Source: Gymnorhina tibicen (Eukaryota > Chordata > Aves > Passeriformes > Artamidae). Taken from it: a stretch of DNA of 64,000 nucleotides. Numbering within the stretch: the first letter of the stretch is position 1; each line of letters starts with the position of its first letter. The notes under the pieces are model-generated. The model saw nothing but the letters and a program-made list of their open reading frames with translations, had not been told where the DNA came from and made no database searches. Positions 8,011 to 20,429 of this stretch are shown piece by piece. Where the stretch lies: assembly GCA_013399875.1 (NCBI GenBank), contig VXAZ01007995.1, positions 1,653,486 through 1,717,485 on the forward strand, given 5' to 3'. The position numbers and the translations under genes are program-made.

Positions 8011-11000
8011 CACCGATGAAACAGCTTTATAGGGAACAAAGGTATCAAAACATCACCTCGCTTTCTTGTAAGTGGGATATGGGATATTGATTTCCTCTCA
8101 TGGTTTGGGGAAGCCCATGGTTTACCTTGGATAGAACCTATGGATTTCCTCAGTTTTCTAAATCTCCTGCTTGCAAGGTTAGCCATAGATATTTACAGCT
8201 AAATGAATGGGGCAAGTAGGGGAGATTATAACTTGGAGAGCCTTTGCTTTGTAAGGGGAGAGTCAGATATCTTATTCTGGCAGGAGAATCTAATTAAGGG
8301 CCTGTTCAATAGGAGTAAATGTCAGATGATCAGGCACACAGGACTAAAATTGCAATGCTCAGTCCAGTGCGCTAGAATGTGTGCTACAAGAGGCCTGGCT
8401 TTTTTTCCTGCTTAGAGGGATGAATTATGTTTGATTTCTCTAATCATTCTTTTTATCCCCATTATTGAAGCTTTACTTTGACACAGAGAAAGTAATCTTG
8501 ATGCAGTGGGGCCAAGAGTAGGAAAATTGCTCCAGTAGATTTGGCAGGGAAAACATGGCTCCAGCCTCTCACAAATATCTCTATCCTTCTCCGTGAAAGC
8601 TTCACGTGCACCAGAAGGGATCAGAAAGGTGTTTTCAGGGCCTCTTTTCTACAATAATTATGTTGTAGCATTCCTCCTGTTTATCGGGGGAAAAGGATCT
8701 CAAAACACTAATTGAATTTCTATTTTCAGATCCATTGGAAGGTATCTGGGAACTCCAGAATTGGTGGTAGCATAAAACTTCCTGGATTTGGGGGAAAATT
8801 AGTCCATCATGTGGTTTTCAAACATAATCTGTTGCCCAAAGTACACTGGATGAACGAGTTAACCCAACGCTAATTTGCTGGGACTGTAATGATTTCTAAA
8901 TGCTCAGGATTGGTTCAAAATGCTCACAGTTGTGCCAGGCACTTGGAGAAGCTGGTAAAGGCACTCATATGTGTCACCATTACTGAGTTACTTCCTCAGG
9001 GTTACATGGCAAGGTGTCTGGATTCTGACGCCAGGCTGAAATGTTAACTTGTCCTGTGGACCTTTCACTTTGGCTTCCTAATCCCCCTGCTGGGAGAGGG
9101 CTCAGCCAGTTTTCAGTACCTTGGTCACCGAAAGAAGAATTGTGTTGTCTTGGCAAGCAAGGACACGTACATCTTGGATGTGGAAAGGGCTTCAAGCCTG
9201 TGTGGGATGAGGATACTGATCTGCTTGGCTGGAAGGTTTGTTTCTAACTAGAATCAGGGCTGGCAAAATGGTGTACTCAGCTCTTGAGAGGGAAATGGCT
9301 CTGCTAAGCTGGAAGTCTGTGGTGATGAGTGATGTGCGCTCTTAAATAGGGTCAAAAGTGGAGCTAAGGCTGTTCAAGGAGCCTCATAGCCTTTTTATTT
9401 TACTCCTCATCACTGAAATGTCTAAGGGAAGCTAGTCCTGGTAAGATGGGCTGAACTGAACAACAGCAAATGATGTTCTGTAAACTGTGAAAAGCTAAGA
9501 GTGACCTGGTGAAGTCATTGGTAAAATGTCTAGTTTTCCTGGAAGCCTCAGCAGGGTGGATGCTGCATATGATGGACATTGATGATATTGGGCAGAGGCT
9601 CTCTCATTAAGAAATTGCCTGCTGGAACTCCCTTCAGCCATCTGGCATCCAAAACACAACAGCAAAAGGGATCATGTTGGTGATTTTCAGTAAATGTTTT
9701 GCACAGAGCCATCTTTGTTGACTGTCCCTATTGTTTTGCAGATGTTTATGGTATCATGAATCTTTCTTTTTCAGCCTTAATTGAAAGACATGCTCCTCCA
9801 GTTCAAGGATTGACTTCGTTAGAACAGAAACAAAATTTGTATGAAATTTTTATCCTTAAGAACTTTTTTTAGACAGATCCTTAGATCGTATGTTAAATTT
9901 TAAATATTTGAAAACTTTTGACCCTCAGGCTGCTGTCATGCTTTTTTTTTCCTTTTAAGTTTTCATACAAATGAGTACTTTGACAGTTTTGTTATCTGAG
10001 CTCTGACCATTGCTCATCAGTTTTGGAAAAACAAGTTGTAGCTGATTTTCTTAATGATTTTGAAGGCTTTATGAGCAACAATAACAATGAAAATATTGGT
10101 GTATATTACCCTGGTTGGCGCTGTTTGGGTTTTATTTTGCCACATATGTCAATGACCTGAGAGTCTCTTCTCCTCTCGGTTTAATCTGTGGTGTAAGTGG
10201 GGCTCTCAGATGTTACACCCGTAGATTCTGGACTCATTGGGCAAAAGCTGCCTTTGTTTCTTCATAGTCCCAAGCAGAGAATATTGTCAGGAAGCACGAT
10301 GCACAGAACCAAAGTGCTTCCTGAGGCAGCAACCCGCTGCTGGTGCTCAGTGGGTGTGAGCTCCGGGTCAGCTCTGAGATTAATCTGAAAATGAAATGAT
10401 TTTGAAGTTGGTGTAACTGATGCTTCAGCTGACTGTGGCACACTGGAAGTCAAGCACACTAACTTCTTCTGTCCAGTCTTTTGAAAGGTACAATTATCTT
10501 TTATCTTTGCAGGTTGGTTTGTTTAACTTTGACTGGATTATTCTCACGGAATAAGAATGAGATATTGCTGTTTCAGAGCAGCACTGGGACCTTGCAAATG
10601 AAGGAAGCTGTAAGGTTTTGTAGTGAAAACTGCACATGGGTCTCTGAAGATTCGGTTTGTGTACTAAATTCTGCTGTTGATTTACCAACACTGTTTGACC
10701 TTGAGGCACTCAAAACAATTTATTGTTTTTTAAAAAGTGACTGTTAATATTGGCAGTCTCCAGTTTCAGTAAGAGACACACGAGACTTGAATTGCAGACT
10801 TTTGCACTACTTGAGTATTTATTTTTAATAAGGGTCCTAATTAAGTGTGCAATCTCTGTAGCAGGAAGGCTCTCCTGGACTCTGTCTTCATTCATTAAAA
10901 TGTGTCAAATTCCTCAGAGTTTAGAGCAGAGCTCTAACAATGGCAAAAGAGACCCTGTGTCCTGAATATCTGCTAACATGTGCCAGAGGAGATGTTTGTT

Positions 11001-14000
11001 AATAAGCACTTGTGCAGTGATAAAGCACAGCAACAAGGGTTATACATTTCCTCACTTTCTGCTACCCGAGCAGAACCCCTGACTTGACTCAGGAAGCTAC
11101 ACTGTTGAGACATGGAAAAGTAAAATACCCTCTGCTTTATAATAAGTCATTTCGGCTCTGTCTAATTAACACTTCTTAGTGTTAATTGTAACCCCCTGTT
11201 CTGTGTTTTTCAGGGACGATATTTCCCAAGCAGTGCTGATGAAATGTCAGGCAGAGGTAGTAACTTTGTTTTCCTTGCTATTATAACACTGTGCTGCAGA
11301 TATAGTTATATACTGAGATACATGCCAATCAACCAACAGAGCAAACAAGATGAAGAAGTAAAAAGCTTCTCCTTAGAGAATTTCTTAGGCAGACAATGAA
11401 TTATGAGCTCTTCTCTGCCTAGACAACTTGCAGTAAGAACAGCTATTCCTACTGGCATTCCTTGCTGTGATTAAAGAAATTGAATAATTTTAGATGGCTT
11501 GTTTTATTAAATCAATAGACTTAACGGGATGGAGAGGTGGAGTATAAAAATACGAATTTTTTTTTTATATAATCTGCAGAATCCTATAGGCTTCTAACAT
11601 TAATGCTACAGAAATACCACTGGCCAGTATTTGCAGAACAGCATTTAATGAACAATAAAGACATTCATGTTGTTGGAAAGGGGAAAATCCTCTTGGCAGT
11701 CTAGCAAACCTACCTACCTTGGCTTTGTAGCCTGGAGGAAATGAGAGAGTGCTGTAAGAAAGTGGAAACATGAGAGTCACTGTTAAAACATCACCTTGGT
11801 GCTGGCAGCACTGCAAAACTATTGCAAAAGATGAGGAAGAGAGTAAGGATGTGAGGCCATTGCACGTCATAGATGTATAAGCTGGATTTTTCCTTTGGAA
11901 TACCACCCAAAAATTGAAGATGGAGTTTGGTTTGTGACAAGAGAATGTGCAGCAATTGTTGTCTCATCCAAACAATCCTGTGTGCGATGGTAGTCAGGAA
12001 AGTATCTGTGATAGCTCCACATTTTATGAACAAGTAAAACTGAGAGAAACCTGACTGAAGATAAAATCCAACCAACCAACCAAACTCTCATGATGAAACA
12101 CGGAAAAGAAAAAAGGCCAGTATGTGAGTGCCGGCTGTAAGTTGAAAATACAATTTCCGATACCTTCTGTCACATCCTGTACAATTAAATCAATAAGCAT
12201 TTCACTTTTTCTTTTTTTTTTTTTTTTTGAATGGGAACAGGGTTCTAAATTTAGGCCTACCCCTAGCTTTTCACACATTACAAGTTTCTCTGTGCCATCC
12301 ATGTAACACTTGACCTTGCAAAAGACTTGATGGCCCAGTTGAAATGCTGGAAGTTCTCTGACAAGTTACTCTTAGGAGGCCGCTGGTGTTTGTAGCCTGG
12401 TGGCTATTTTGTAGGGGTTTGTGCTATATTTCTAAACACTGGGGAAGAGGAAGGCTGAAATTCCCTTTCCCTGGATTCTGTTCAATATAACAAAGGAAAA
12501 AATTTCAAAACAGTGTTTCTTCCCTACATTGAGATGCAATGACTTGCTTGTGTAGTAGAGATTACTTTAAAGGATGGCAAAAAACCCCCTCTTTTTGACT
12601 AAGCCACATGGCAGTTGTTTAGTCATTATAGGCTTTTGCTTTATGTCTAAAAAAATCAACTGTTAACCAAAAGGTAAATTCACAGATCTGCGTGTGAAGT
12701 CCTGGCTGAGTTCAGTGACAGTAATCTCTGTGTGTGCATGTATACACACATAAATATGTCAGTGTATGCACATATTTCTATAGATCTCCCACCCTTGTGA
12801 ATTCACTTACCATTTGTAGTTTCTTTACCAATTAAATTTTCTAACGCAGCAGTTCCCCCTGCATCAGGTCACGCATGCTGACTATATGCTGATTTAAGGT
12901 TGAGCATAATTTAGCAGGGCTGCTGATTATGGCAAACTTATTCTCAGGAGATCAATGAGAAATGGATGTTTTGTGATGAAGTTTGTTTTGTGTGGATTAG
13001 AAAGATAATGACACGTATGCAGATTGGGATGGGACATTAAAACCAAAACCATCACGCGTATGAGCTCTGTGAAATCCACACTGCAGAGATAAGATATGAA
13101 ATCAGGTAGTAGACCACGTGGCTCTGTGTCTGAGCTCCACTTTTAAACTTGAAATACCTGAGCTAGACCTGACCTTGTGGACTCCTGTGTTATTTCATGC
13201 ATGTGAATGGTCTCAGTGACTTTTATACCGACATGTTTCCCATATCTCTGAAAATTTTGCAGTCTATGTAATACAAAACTGCTTTTTTTTCCCCTGTCTG
13301 CCTTGGACAGCTCTGAGCATTCACCAAAAATTCAGTAATAATGAGTTACAACTCACCTTGTTTCATCTTGATGTTGAAAAGCAGGTAAGTAGTGGCATAG
13401 TAAAGATGCTGCTTGAATGTGGAAAGGCTGTAGGCATTTCAGCACAGTAGAATTGCTACTCAAGAGGAGAGAGTAATTACAATTAAGAGAAATATAGCTG
13501 AGAAAAAGGGTGTGGGGTCTTTTCTTTTCATTTAATAAGGTTTTCTGGGATATCTCATGTTGTTTTACTGACCTTGTTGAAGAACTGAGAACCAGACAGC
13601 AAAGCCACTATTCTCAATTTCCTTCCATCCTTCATCCAGTTTTCTTGAAGACCAAGCAGGTTTATACAAGTGTAAGCCAAGGATTCCTTGCCCTTCCAGG
13701 AGTGCACTGCAGTTTATAAGGACTTGCGAGAGGGATGCACAATATGCATATTGAATTTCATCTTATTATCTGGAGCTCTGTCAAAATGAGAGCTGACTTA
13801 TTTGGGAGGAACCATTCCTCACTGAGGAAAAGTCATGGTTTTGACAGATCATGTAATACAAGTCTCAGGGTTATCTACCAATAACCTGGAAAAATCATGT
13901 GGTCATGAATAGTATAAAATTAAGGCACTGGGCATATCTGGTCCTTATAAGTTATCTATTCTGAGTTAAGTAAAAGTTAAAAGTCACCTCAGATCACGTG

Positions 14001-14178
14001 TTTGTCTCTCCAGCTTTCCATTACACTTTTATTGTTTTAAAAAGTAATTTTATGTACTTTTTTTTACAAGTAAATTACATTTTTCTCCCTTTATGAAAGA
14101 ATGGCAAAATTAGAAAACTGCATCATCAGAAAATACCATTTTAAAAAAGAAGGCCAAAATTAAAGAAAAAAAATCCTT
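8010..14178. other. Gene-free stretch of the 3' desert
   Basis: No recognisable exon. Minor simple sequence only: T-runs near 9940 and 12210-12228, and a CA/TG-rich patch near 12730-12770. The short open frames have no domain, lack coding bias and overlap on both strands. Confidence 0.6.
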
Positions 14179-14495
14179 GAATCACAGAACGCTTTGGGTT
14201 GGAAGGGACCTTTAAAAGTCATCTAGTCCAACCCTCTCTCTACAATAAGCAGGGACATCTTCATCTAGATCAGGTTGCTCAAAGCTCCATCCATGTAGAC
14301 GGGCATCTACAACCTCTTTGGGCAACCTCTTCCGGTGTTTCATCACCCTCATAGTATAAAAAATTATTCCTTATATCCAGTCTGAGTCTACCTTCTTTTA
14401 GTTTAAAACTGTTGCTATAGGTCTTACTAAGAAGTCTGTCCCCATCTTTCTTATAAGCCCCCTTTAAAATTTCTTCAGATACTTCGTGGTTCTAT
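14179..14495 (-). mobile_element. CR1 LINE 3' fragment, antisense
   Basis: ATCACAGAACGCTTTGGGTTGG followed by a GGAAGGGACC...CATCTAGTCCAACCC pattern is the reverse complement of a CR1 3' end. It continues through CTCAAAGC, GGGCATCTACAACCTC and TTCCTTATATCCAGTCTGAG into degenerate sequence near 14490. It is a 5'-truncated, diverged non-LTR retrotransposon copy with no open frame. Confidence 0.9.
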
Positions 14496-14572
14496 CGGAG
14501 TTAGGGCCAAGGGAACCAAAATCCCAGCATTTTTGAGGAGTTTGGATCTGAACATTATAGTTCAGACCTTTC

Positions 14573-14612
14573 ATATATATATACACACATATATATATAA
14601 AAAAAATAAAAA
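14573..14612. repeat. TA/CA microsatellite plus A-rich run
   Basis: TATATATATACACACATATATATATA is followed by A-rich sequence, about 80 bp beyond the CR1 fragment. Confidence 0.85.
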
Positions 14613-17600
14613 GAATTAAATATTATTGTTGTAATCCAGGGTTTAGTATTTTATTTAAATATCATTGTAATGAGAATATTCTAGCCAGATACTGTATGCC
14701 ATGTTCTGGACAGAAGGCTTTTAATGAATATCTCACAATCTGACCAAAAGAAAGGATTTATTTTTTGTCCTCCTACAGCAATATTATTTTCTCCTCCACC
14801 TACTTGGTACTTTAATTGGCACTTCTGTTTTCAACAGAATCTCTTCATCAACTCTGTCCTTTGCTCTGGCTCTTAAACCTCCAGCCCTTCTCTCTAAGTC
14901 AGGTAGCAGATTCCTGTGGCTGCATGTGATATACTTTTCAAAGTGTCTCCTACCTCATTGCCATTAAAATCCTTTTGAAGAAAATCCTACTAGGCACTGT
15001 TTCTTCAGCCTGCTTTTTCCTGAGATCCAGTTACCAAGCAGTGTTGCAGGGTGCTTGAAAGGGCTCAGGAAGCAGCTTCCTCTCCTGAGAGCGACTTAAA
15101 GAGATGATTAGGAGAATGCAGGAGGTTTGTAATAGTAGTAGTGTCTCCTAATCCTCTTTGTTTTAACAATCATGTCTAAAACTTTAAAGGTGCCTGCCGA
15201 GCTCTTGTTCAAACGTCAGCAGTGAAAGTGCAGAGGTGAAAGGGTGTCCCTCTTGCAAGAAAATGCAGAAGAAAATGGTGTGGTTTGGGCACCTCATTGC
15301 GACTCAGGCAGGTTGGGGTTAAATTTCCTGTGCTGCACAGAGCTCCTGTGGGCTCAGGGGGAGTTACCTGGGGCACAGGTGTGCTGTGTCCTTCTCGGCC
15401 CAAACTTTCCTCATGGACAGTGGGGAGCTGGAGCTTGAAAGAGAGAAAGGACAATTACTGCACCCAGCAAACCTGAACTGGCCAAGGCTGGTGACTTACT
15501 GAATATCTTTAGTACTGAAAGGATTTTTGTCAGATCTGACTCTTGAAGTCCTGGAATTCCACAAGAACCTTAGATTGGGCTTTAAAGCAAAATTTAGCCA
15601 CCTAACTGAGGAAGAAAAAATAAAGTCATCAACTCTAAAGGTTTGATGAAATGAAGGGAATGACATAGCTATTAAAATATTATGTTTGAAGCAGTCCAAG
15701 ACCAGCTCTGGCTTGTTGTTTAGGAGTCCAGGCTGGCAGTACCAGGAGACAGGCTCTTGCCAACTATCAGAAACTGAAGGCAGCCAGTGTCTCCCAATGG
15801 CTTCCAGGATCCAAAGTCTTACATTTAAATAATTCATGTGGTCAATGAATAATAAATTTAATAGTAATGATTAAGGCAGATGACTCTCTGTTCAGTTAAA
15901 TGGTCACAGCCAACTGAAAAATGTGTGTGGTGCATGCATGCTGCTCTCTCCTCTAAGTTTGCAGTATTCAGCCCCTGACAAGTTTGTTTAATGCTGTGGA
16001 TGATTCACTTTGCCCTCAGACAGCGCTTCACCCTTTCCTGCCTCACACCTGGCTGCAGCAATGCATCTGGTTCAGAGAAGGACAGTTAATTAATTTACAG
16101 CGTTTCGTACCCTTGTGCAACGAAGCTCCAGAAACCACAATTTTCCTTCCCAGCTGCTGTGGATGCTGATGTGCTGCTCCCTGCTAGGTCATGTGCAGTT
16201 GTTGCCTGCTCTGTGGCAGTTTCCTAGGCCAGGCTCCTGCTGGCCCCAAAGTCCATCCCAGCAGGTGTTAGAACAGCTCAGCAGGGGTGTGCAGAGATGG
16301 GCAGTGCTGGCTTTGGAGCAGGGTCTCTGCAGAGGTCTGGAACAAGAGGGAAAATTCCCCATCTCTTACCTTGCTCCTCCCTCCCACCCTGCCGTTCAGC
16401 CTGTTTCCTCAAAGAGGCTTTGTGGAGTCTGAGACCACAGAGCTTTTTCTTCTTCCTCACCCTGCTCCTCCATTCCATCTGGTGTTTGTTTTCCTGTGCT
16501 GCCTCTTGTTTGCTCCATTTGAATACAGTCAGAGTCTTGCACTGGGTGCTTTGACAAGTGGATGCTGTGTGGTACAGCCTGGGGAGGAGCTACATCAGCT
16601 TTTGCTCTCGTACAGTGGCTGAGGTGTGCTGCTCGGGCTGAGCCCTAGGCACAGAGGGACCCCAGACTCCCATGGGTTATCACTCCATGGTGGAGAACTG
16701 GCTATCTGATGGCAGGGAGAAGGACCTGGGCTTGCTTTCTTCTGCTGACAGCCAGGAATGAGACAGGGTTGACTTTGTTCCTTTGCCTTTCCAAGCTGGT
16801 TTGTTCATGCCACTGGCTGAGAGTGACATAAACAAAAGTATTCAGACACTGAGACAGTTGTTCCTGAATTACTCGTGGTGGTGGGAAGCAGCTCAAGCCC
16901 TCTTCTTATGCCTGTTGTTATTTTTAGTTAATTAATTAAGAATTTTACTTCTGTTGACTGAGAAGAACCCCCATTAAACTGCCTTTTGCGATTAACGGGT
17001 TGGAACCATTTGTTCCAGAATGTTTCTCGAAGGTTTCCAGCACAATGCTGACAGGATTTGCTGCCTCTTGTGTTTACAGAAGTTTGTGAGGTAGGAACCT
17101 CAGTTTCTTCACCCTTTCCCTGGAGCTCTTAGAGGTCAGTCAGTGGCAGAGCTTGTCCTTGGGTGCAGCTTTCAGTCAGGCTCGAAACACACAGTGGGTC
17201 ATTCCAACAAAATGAGGTATCCCCAGGTTGCTTGTCTCAAGCTGGAACAGGCAAATCGAACTCTTAAACTTTGGGAAATTCCCTACAGGTACCAGTTATG
17301 CTTCTTATTTTAATGCATTTTTACAGCACTATTTCCCTCTTTCCCCAGCCAAGAGCCACGGGAAGTCTGCTGCTGTGACAGGTTTGATACGGGACTTGCC
17401 TGAGCAGTGTCTTGGTTCTGCTGCCACTGTGTGGTCGAAGCTGGTCTGGTGTTCCAGGTATTCCCGTTTCTCACCGTGATTTGTGCGGCGCCAGCAGAGT
17501 CCTGGCATCCCACACGTGCTTCTCCTCCACGCCGCTGTAAATGAGGAGTGACTGCACGGAATTTAAGGGACTCTTTATTTGTGCTGGAGTAGCAGCCAGG

Positions 17601-20085
17601 GGCACCTGGGGCAATAAAGGTCCTTTGTGCTGAGTGGGTCTTAGGCGGGGGAAAAAACCAACAAACAGCCCCTAAGTCAGCTCTTAATTTGATACTATGC
17701 CCGTACGTAACAGGTAAATAAAAGTGACATGGCAGGGTTAAATCTCGTGCTTGAAGTCAGGGCCCTGACAAACAGCTGCTGTTGATAGAGCTGTTTGAAA
17801 TGCAAGCAGAAGGGGAAGACTGTTTAGTGTGACTTCATTAACCTCAGTTGTGGTAATTTCCACAACTCAGACACACCCCGAGATGGTGGGCTGTGTATGA
17901 GTTGTGGGAACCCGTGTTTTTCAGGTTAAAGAGTCATAGATCTCTTGCAGTCTTGCATATCGTTGAGGTTTCAAGCAAACCACAGCAGCTTTGCTATTCA
18001 GCAGTAAAGCACTGCAACAAGTAATAAAATACAGGTGTACTTAACAAGAGAAAAGCTTATATTAGGTTTGCTTTTTAGAAAATAATACAGTAATCGTTTA
18101 TGTTTTGCCAGTTTGGTAATATCCAGGAGGTTTCTCAGTCATTAACTCACTTGAGTGAATTAGGGAAGTTTTATTGTAGTAATAAACAGTGATATGTCTC
18201 TTCAGGGACTTTCAAAGTGAGTGAAATAGAAAACATAAATTACTCTTTGGTTTGCGTCTGCATTCCTTGCACATTCAGGATTTTCACTGGCTTTGAGGAA
18301 TGCAGGAGCAAGCCCCAGATATTTGTAAAGAAATCAGGGTGAAAAAATTTGCCTTGAGCCCAAAGATTAGAAAAAAGTAAAATGTCAGCACCAGAAATTC
18401 AGAGGGAGGAAATTCTAGCTACTAAGGGAACAGCAGCTGAGAATGTCATGCAATACTTTTATTAACACAGTACAAAAGGCAATTTAAATAAATAAAAAGG
18501 CCTATTTCTGCCATTTTCTGAAGTCCTTATTTAATTTAGGTAAAAACAAATATGCCACAAATGTTAAACTGACTTGCAATCACCTGATGACCTCAGATGC
18601 AGTCTCAGTTTTATACTCAACAGCGACTCTCTTCTCTCTCCCACTTTCTGTGCTGCTAAATCCCCAGTGCTTTGGGGAAGGGGTCCTTCCCATGGGTCTG
18701 TGCAGTGTGCAGGCTGGTGCAGACCCAGACCCAAGTGGGATTCCTGCCTACTGCTGGGTGCTACTGACAACACCCAGGCCCTTTCCACCCCCTTCTTCTG
18801 ACCCCCATTGTCATATCTTGTCTTTTGCTGACCCATTCACAAAGTGGTAAATTTGGTTCTTACTGATATTATTTAAAAAATATTTTTATTTATTTCTTTT
18901 GCACTGATATGGCTTGTGGACTGAAGCATGCAGTGGGCTGCAGATCCTTGCTGGAAATTATTGACTGCACTTGGTTACTCTAATACGGGCAAAAGGAGGG
19001 GTCAGCAAAAAATCCTGTAGCCTTCTGTGTACGTCTTAAAGGTGGTTAGAAGCTTTGCAGTCAGAGCACTTCCAGGGAATCTCTCTCTTATTAGACTTGC
19101 TAAATGAACCAAGTTCCAATGCATTTCCATAATTTATGAGACTTAGGCTACAGGTGGCTGTTTAGGCAGAGTAGTGATAGTAGGATTGTGGTGCAGATGA
19201 CTGACACACAACATTTGCACATACTACGATTGCATAAACCTCATTTCCTTTGGAATCTGGGCTAAAAATAGAAACCCTTTCCCGTGCCAAACTTGTCTGT
19301 CATAACTAGTAGAGGCTTTTCGCTCATTCATGAGTGTGCTGAGCTGCTCATGCTGCGTCTGTGCCAATATGTTTACTTAGCACCCTGGTTATACTTTCAC
19401 AGAATTGTGTGAAATGCTTTTAATTTGTCGTGGCCATGAGGAATATAGATGGGTAAGGGAATAGAAAAATGAGTTTATCATGTGGATCACTCTAGGTTGG
19501 GTGGTTTTGGTTGTGGTGGTTTTATTTGTTTTTTTGGTCCTGAAGAAAGCTTTGGTCACGTCCTGTGTAATATTTCCCATTTCATGGTTGTTTAGTGTAA
19601 GGAATAAAACATTGTGTTGCCCAGTGAAGGTGACACAGGCCTAAGGCACACCATGATCAAGGTGGGCCTGTGTGTACAGGCTCAAAATAAATACTGTGGT
19701 GACCTTGCACAAGTTTCTCCATGGAATCTCTCTGCCTTTTCTCCCTCTGATCCTAATCAAGGAATGCAGGCCAAAAGGTGGAGAAGAACGAGCCTGTCCT
19801 TTGGGACTTTGTAAACCACCCTGCAGGTCTGAATTCTGCTGCTGTGACTATAGCATGAGCGGATTTAGGATTTGCTCTTTGTAGCCCCATAAGACAGCGT
19901 GATGTGATACTTGCATCCCGCCCGGTTGTACGCACCGGCAAAGCCAATAGTTAATTTGAACGGTTGCAGGCACTTACAAAAGGTTTCATTCACGCATTTC
20001 CGAGGTTCGTGTTTAAGGAGGGGACTTCCCGAGGGAGGCTGAGATGCCCTGGAACGCCTGGGCGCTGTCCGGGTCCCGCCGCGCT
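14613..20085. other. Gene-free stretch with a few homeodomain-rich patches
   Basis: No exon is recognised. TTAGTTAATTAATTAAG near 16926-16942 and GCGATTAACGGGTTGG near 16988 give a candidate regulatory patch. AGTTGTGG at 17846-17853 and its reverse complement at 17860-17867 form a short inverted repeat with RUNX-like cores. The remainder is unremarkable. Confidence 0.55.
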
Positions 20086-20104
20086 CGGCCACGAGAGGGC
20101 AGCA
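20086..20104 (+). promoter_or_regulatory. CTCF-like motif
   Basis: CGGCCACGAGAGGGCAGCA agrees with the CTCF core consensus (CCASYAGRKGGCRS class) at nearly all positions, with one notable C-to-G difference. It lies just before the GC-rich minisatellite. Single motif matches often are not bound, so occupancy is unproven. Confidence 0.5.
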
Positions 20105-20127
20105 GAGACTGCGCTGAGCGCGGCGCC

Positions 20128-20420
20128 GATCCCGTTCCCCCCCGGGCTGTGCCGCCGGGGCCGCTCCCGTTCCCCCCGGGCTGTGCCGCCGGGGCCGCCC
20201 CCGCTCCCCCCGGGCTGTCCCACCAGAGCCGCTCCCGTTCCCCCCGGGCTGTGCCGCCGGGGCCGCTCCCGTTCCCCCCGGGCTGTGCCGCCGGGGCCGC
20301 TCCCGTTCCCCCCGGGCTGTGCCGCCGGGGCCGCTCCCGTTCCCCCGGGCTGTCCCACCAGAGCCACTCCCGCTCCCCCCGGGCTGTCCCACCAGAGCCA
20401 CTCCCGCTCCCCTGGGCTTT
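20128..20420. repeat. 34-bp GC-rich minisatellite, about 8.5 copies
   Basis: The unit start GGGCTGT recurs near 20145, 20179, 20214, 20248, 20282, 20316, 20349, 20383 and 20416, a 33-35 bp period. There are two unit types: one with GTGCCGCCGGGGCC and one with GTCCCACCAGAGCC. They appear in mixed order, with the second type taking over at the right end. Open frames of 120-180 residues run through it in several frames on both strands; they are repeat artefacts rich in Pro/Arg or Gly. Confidence 0.95.
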
Positions 20421-20429
20421 AGCCTTGGT

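Larger units (their letters stand above)
19990..20425. other. Local CpG-rich island around the minisatellite
   Basis: GC and CpG content jumps within AT-rich surroundings. Most of the island is the tandem repeat itself, but the 20030-20127 lead-in is also CpG-rich and not repetitive. It may be a repeat-driven island rather than a promoter. Confidence 0.6.

Noticed and set aside
7657..8200. Endogenous retrovirus LTR
   Set aside because: A TATA-like box is present, but I see no TG...CA termini, polyadenylation signal, primer-binding site or flanking duplication.
17076..17180. Possible MIR fragment (CAGTCAGTGGCAGAGCTTG)
   Set aside because: Matches occur in conflicting orientations and are too short. 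Probably chance.
19695..19760. Possible MIR fragment (TGGTGACCTTGCACAAGTTTC)
   Set aside because: Only one short block resembles the core, and the flanks do not follow the consensus.
20128..20420. CRISPR-like repeat array
   Set aside because: The units are contiguous with no unique spacers, in a vertebrate context. It is a minisatellite.
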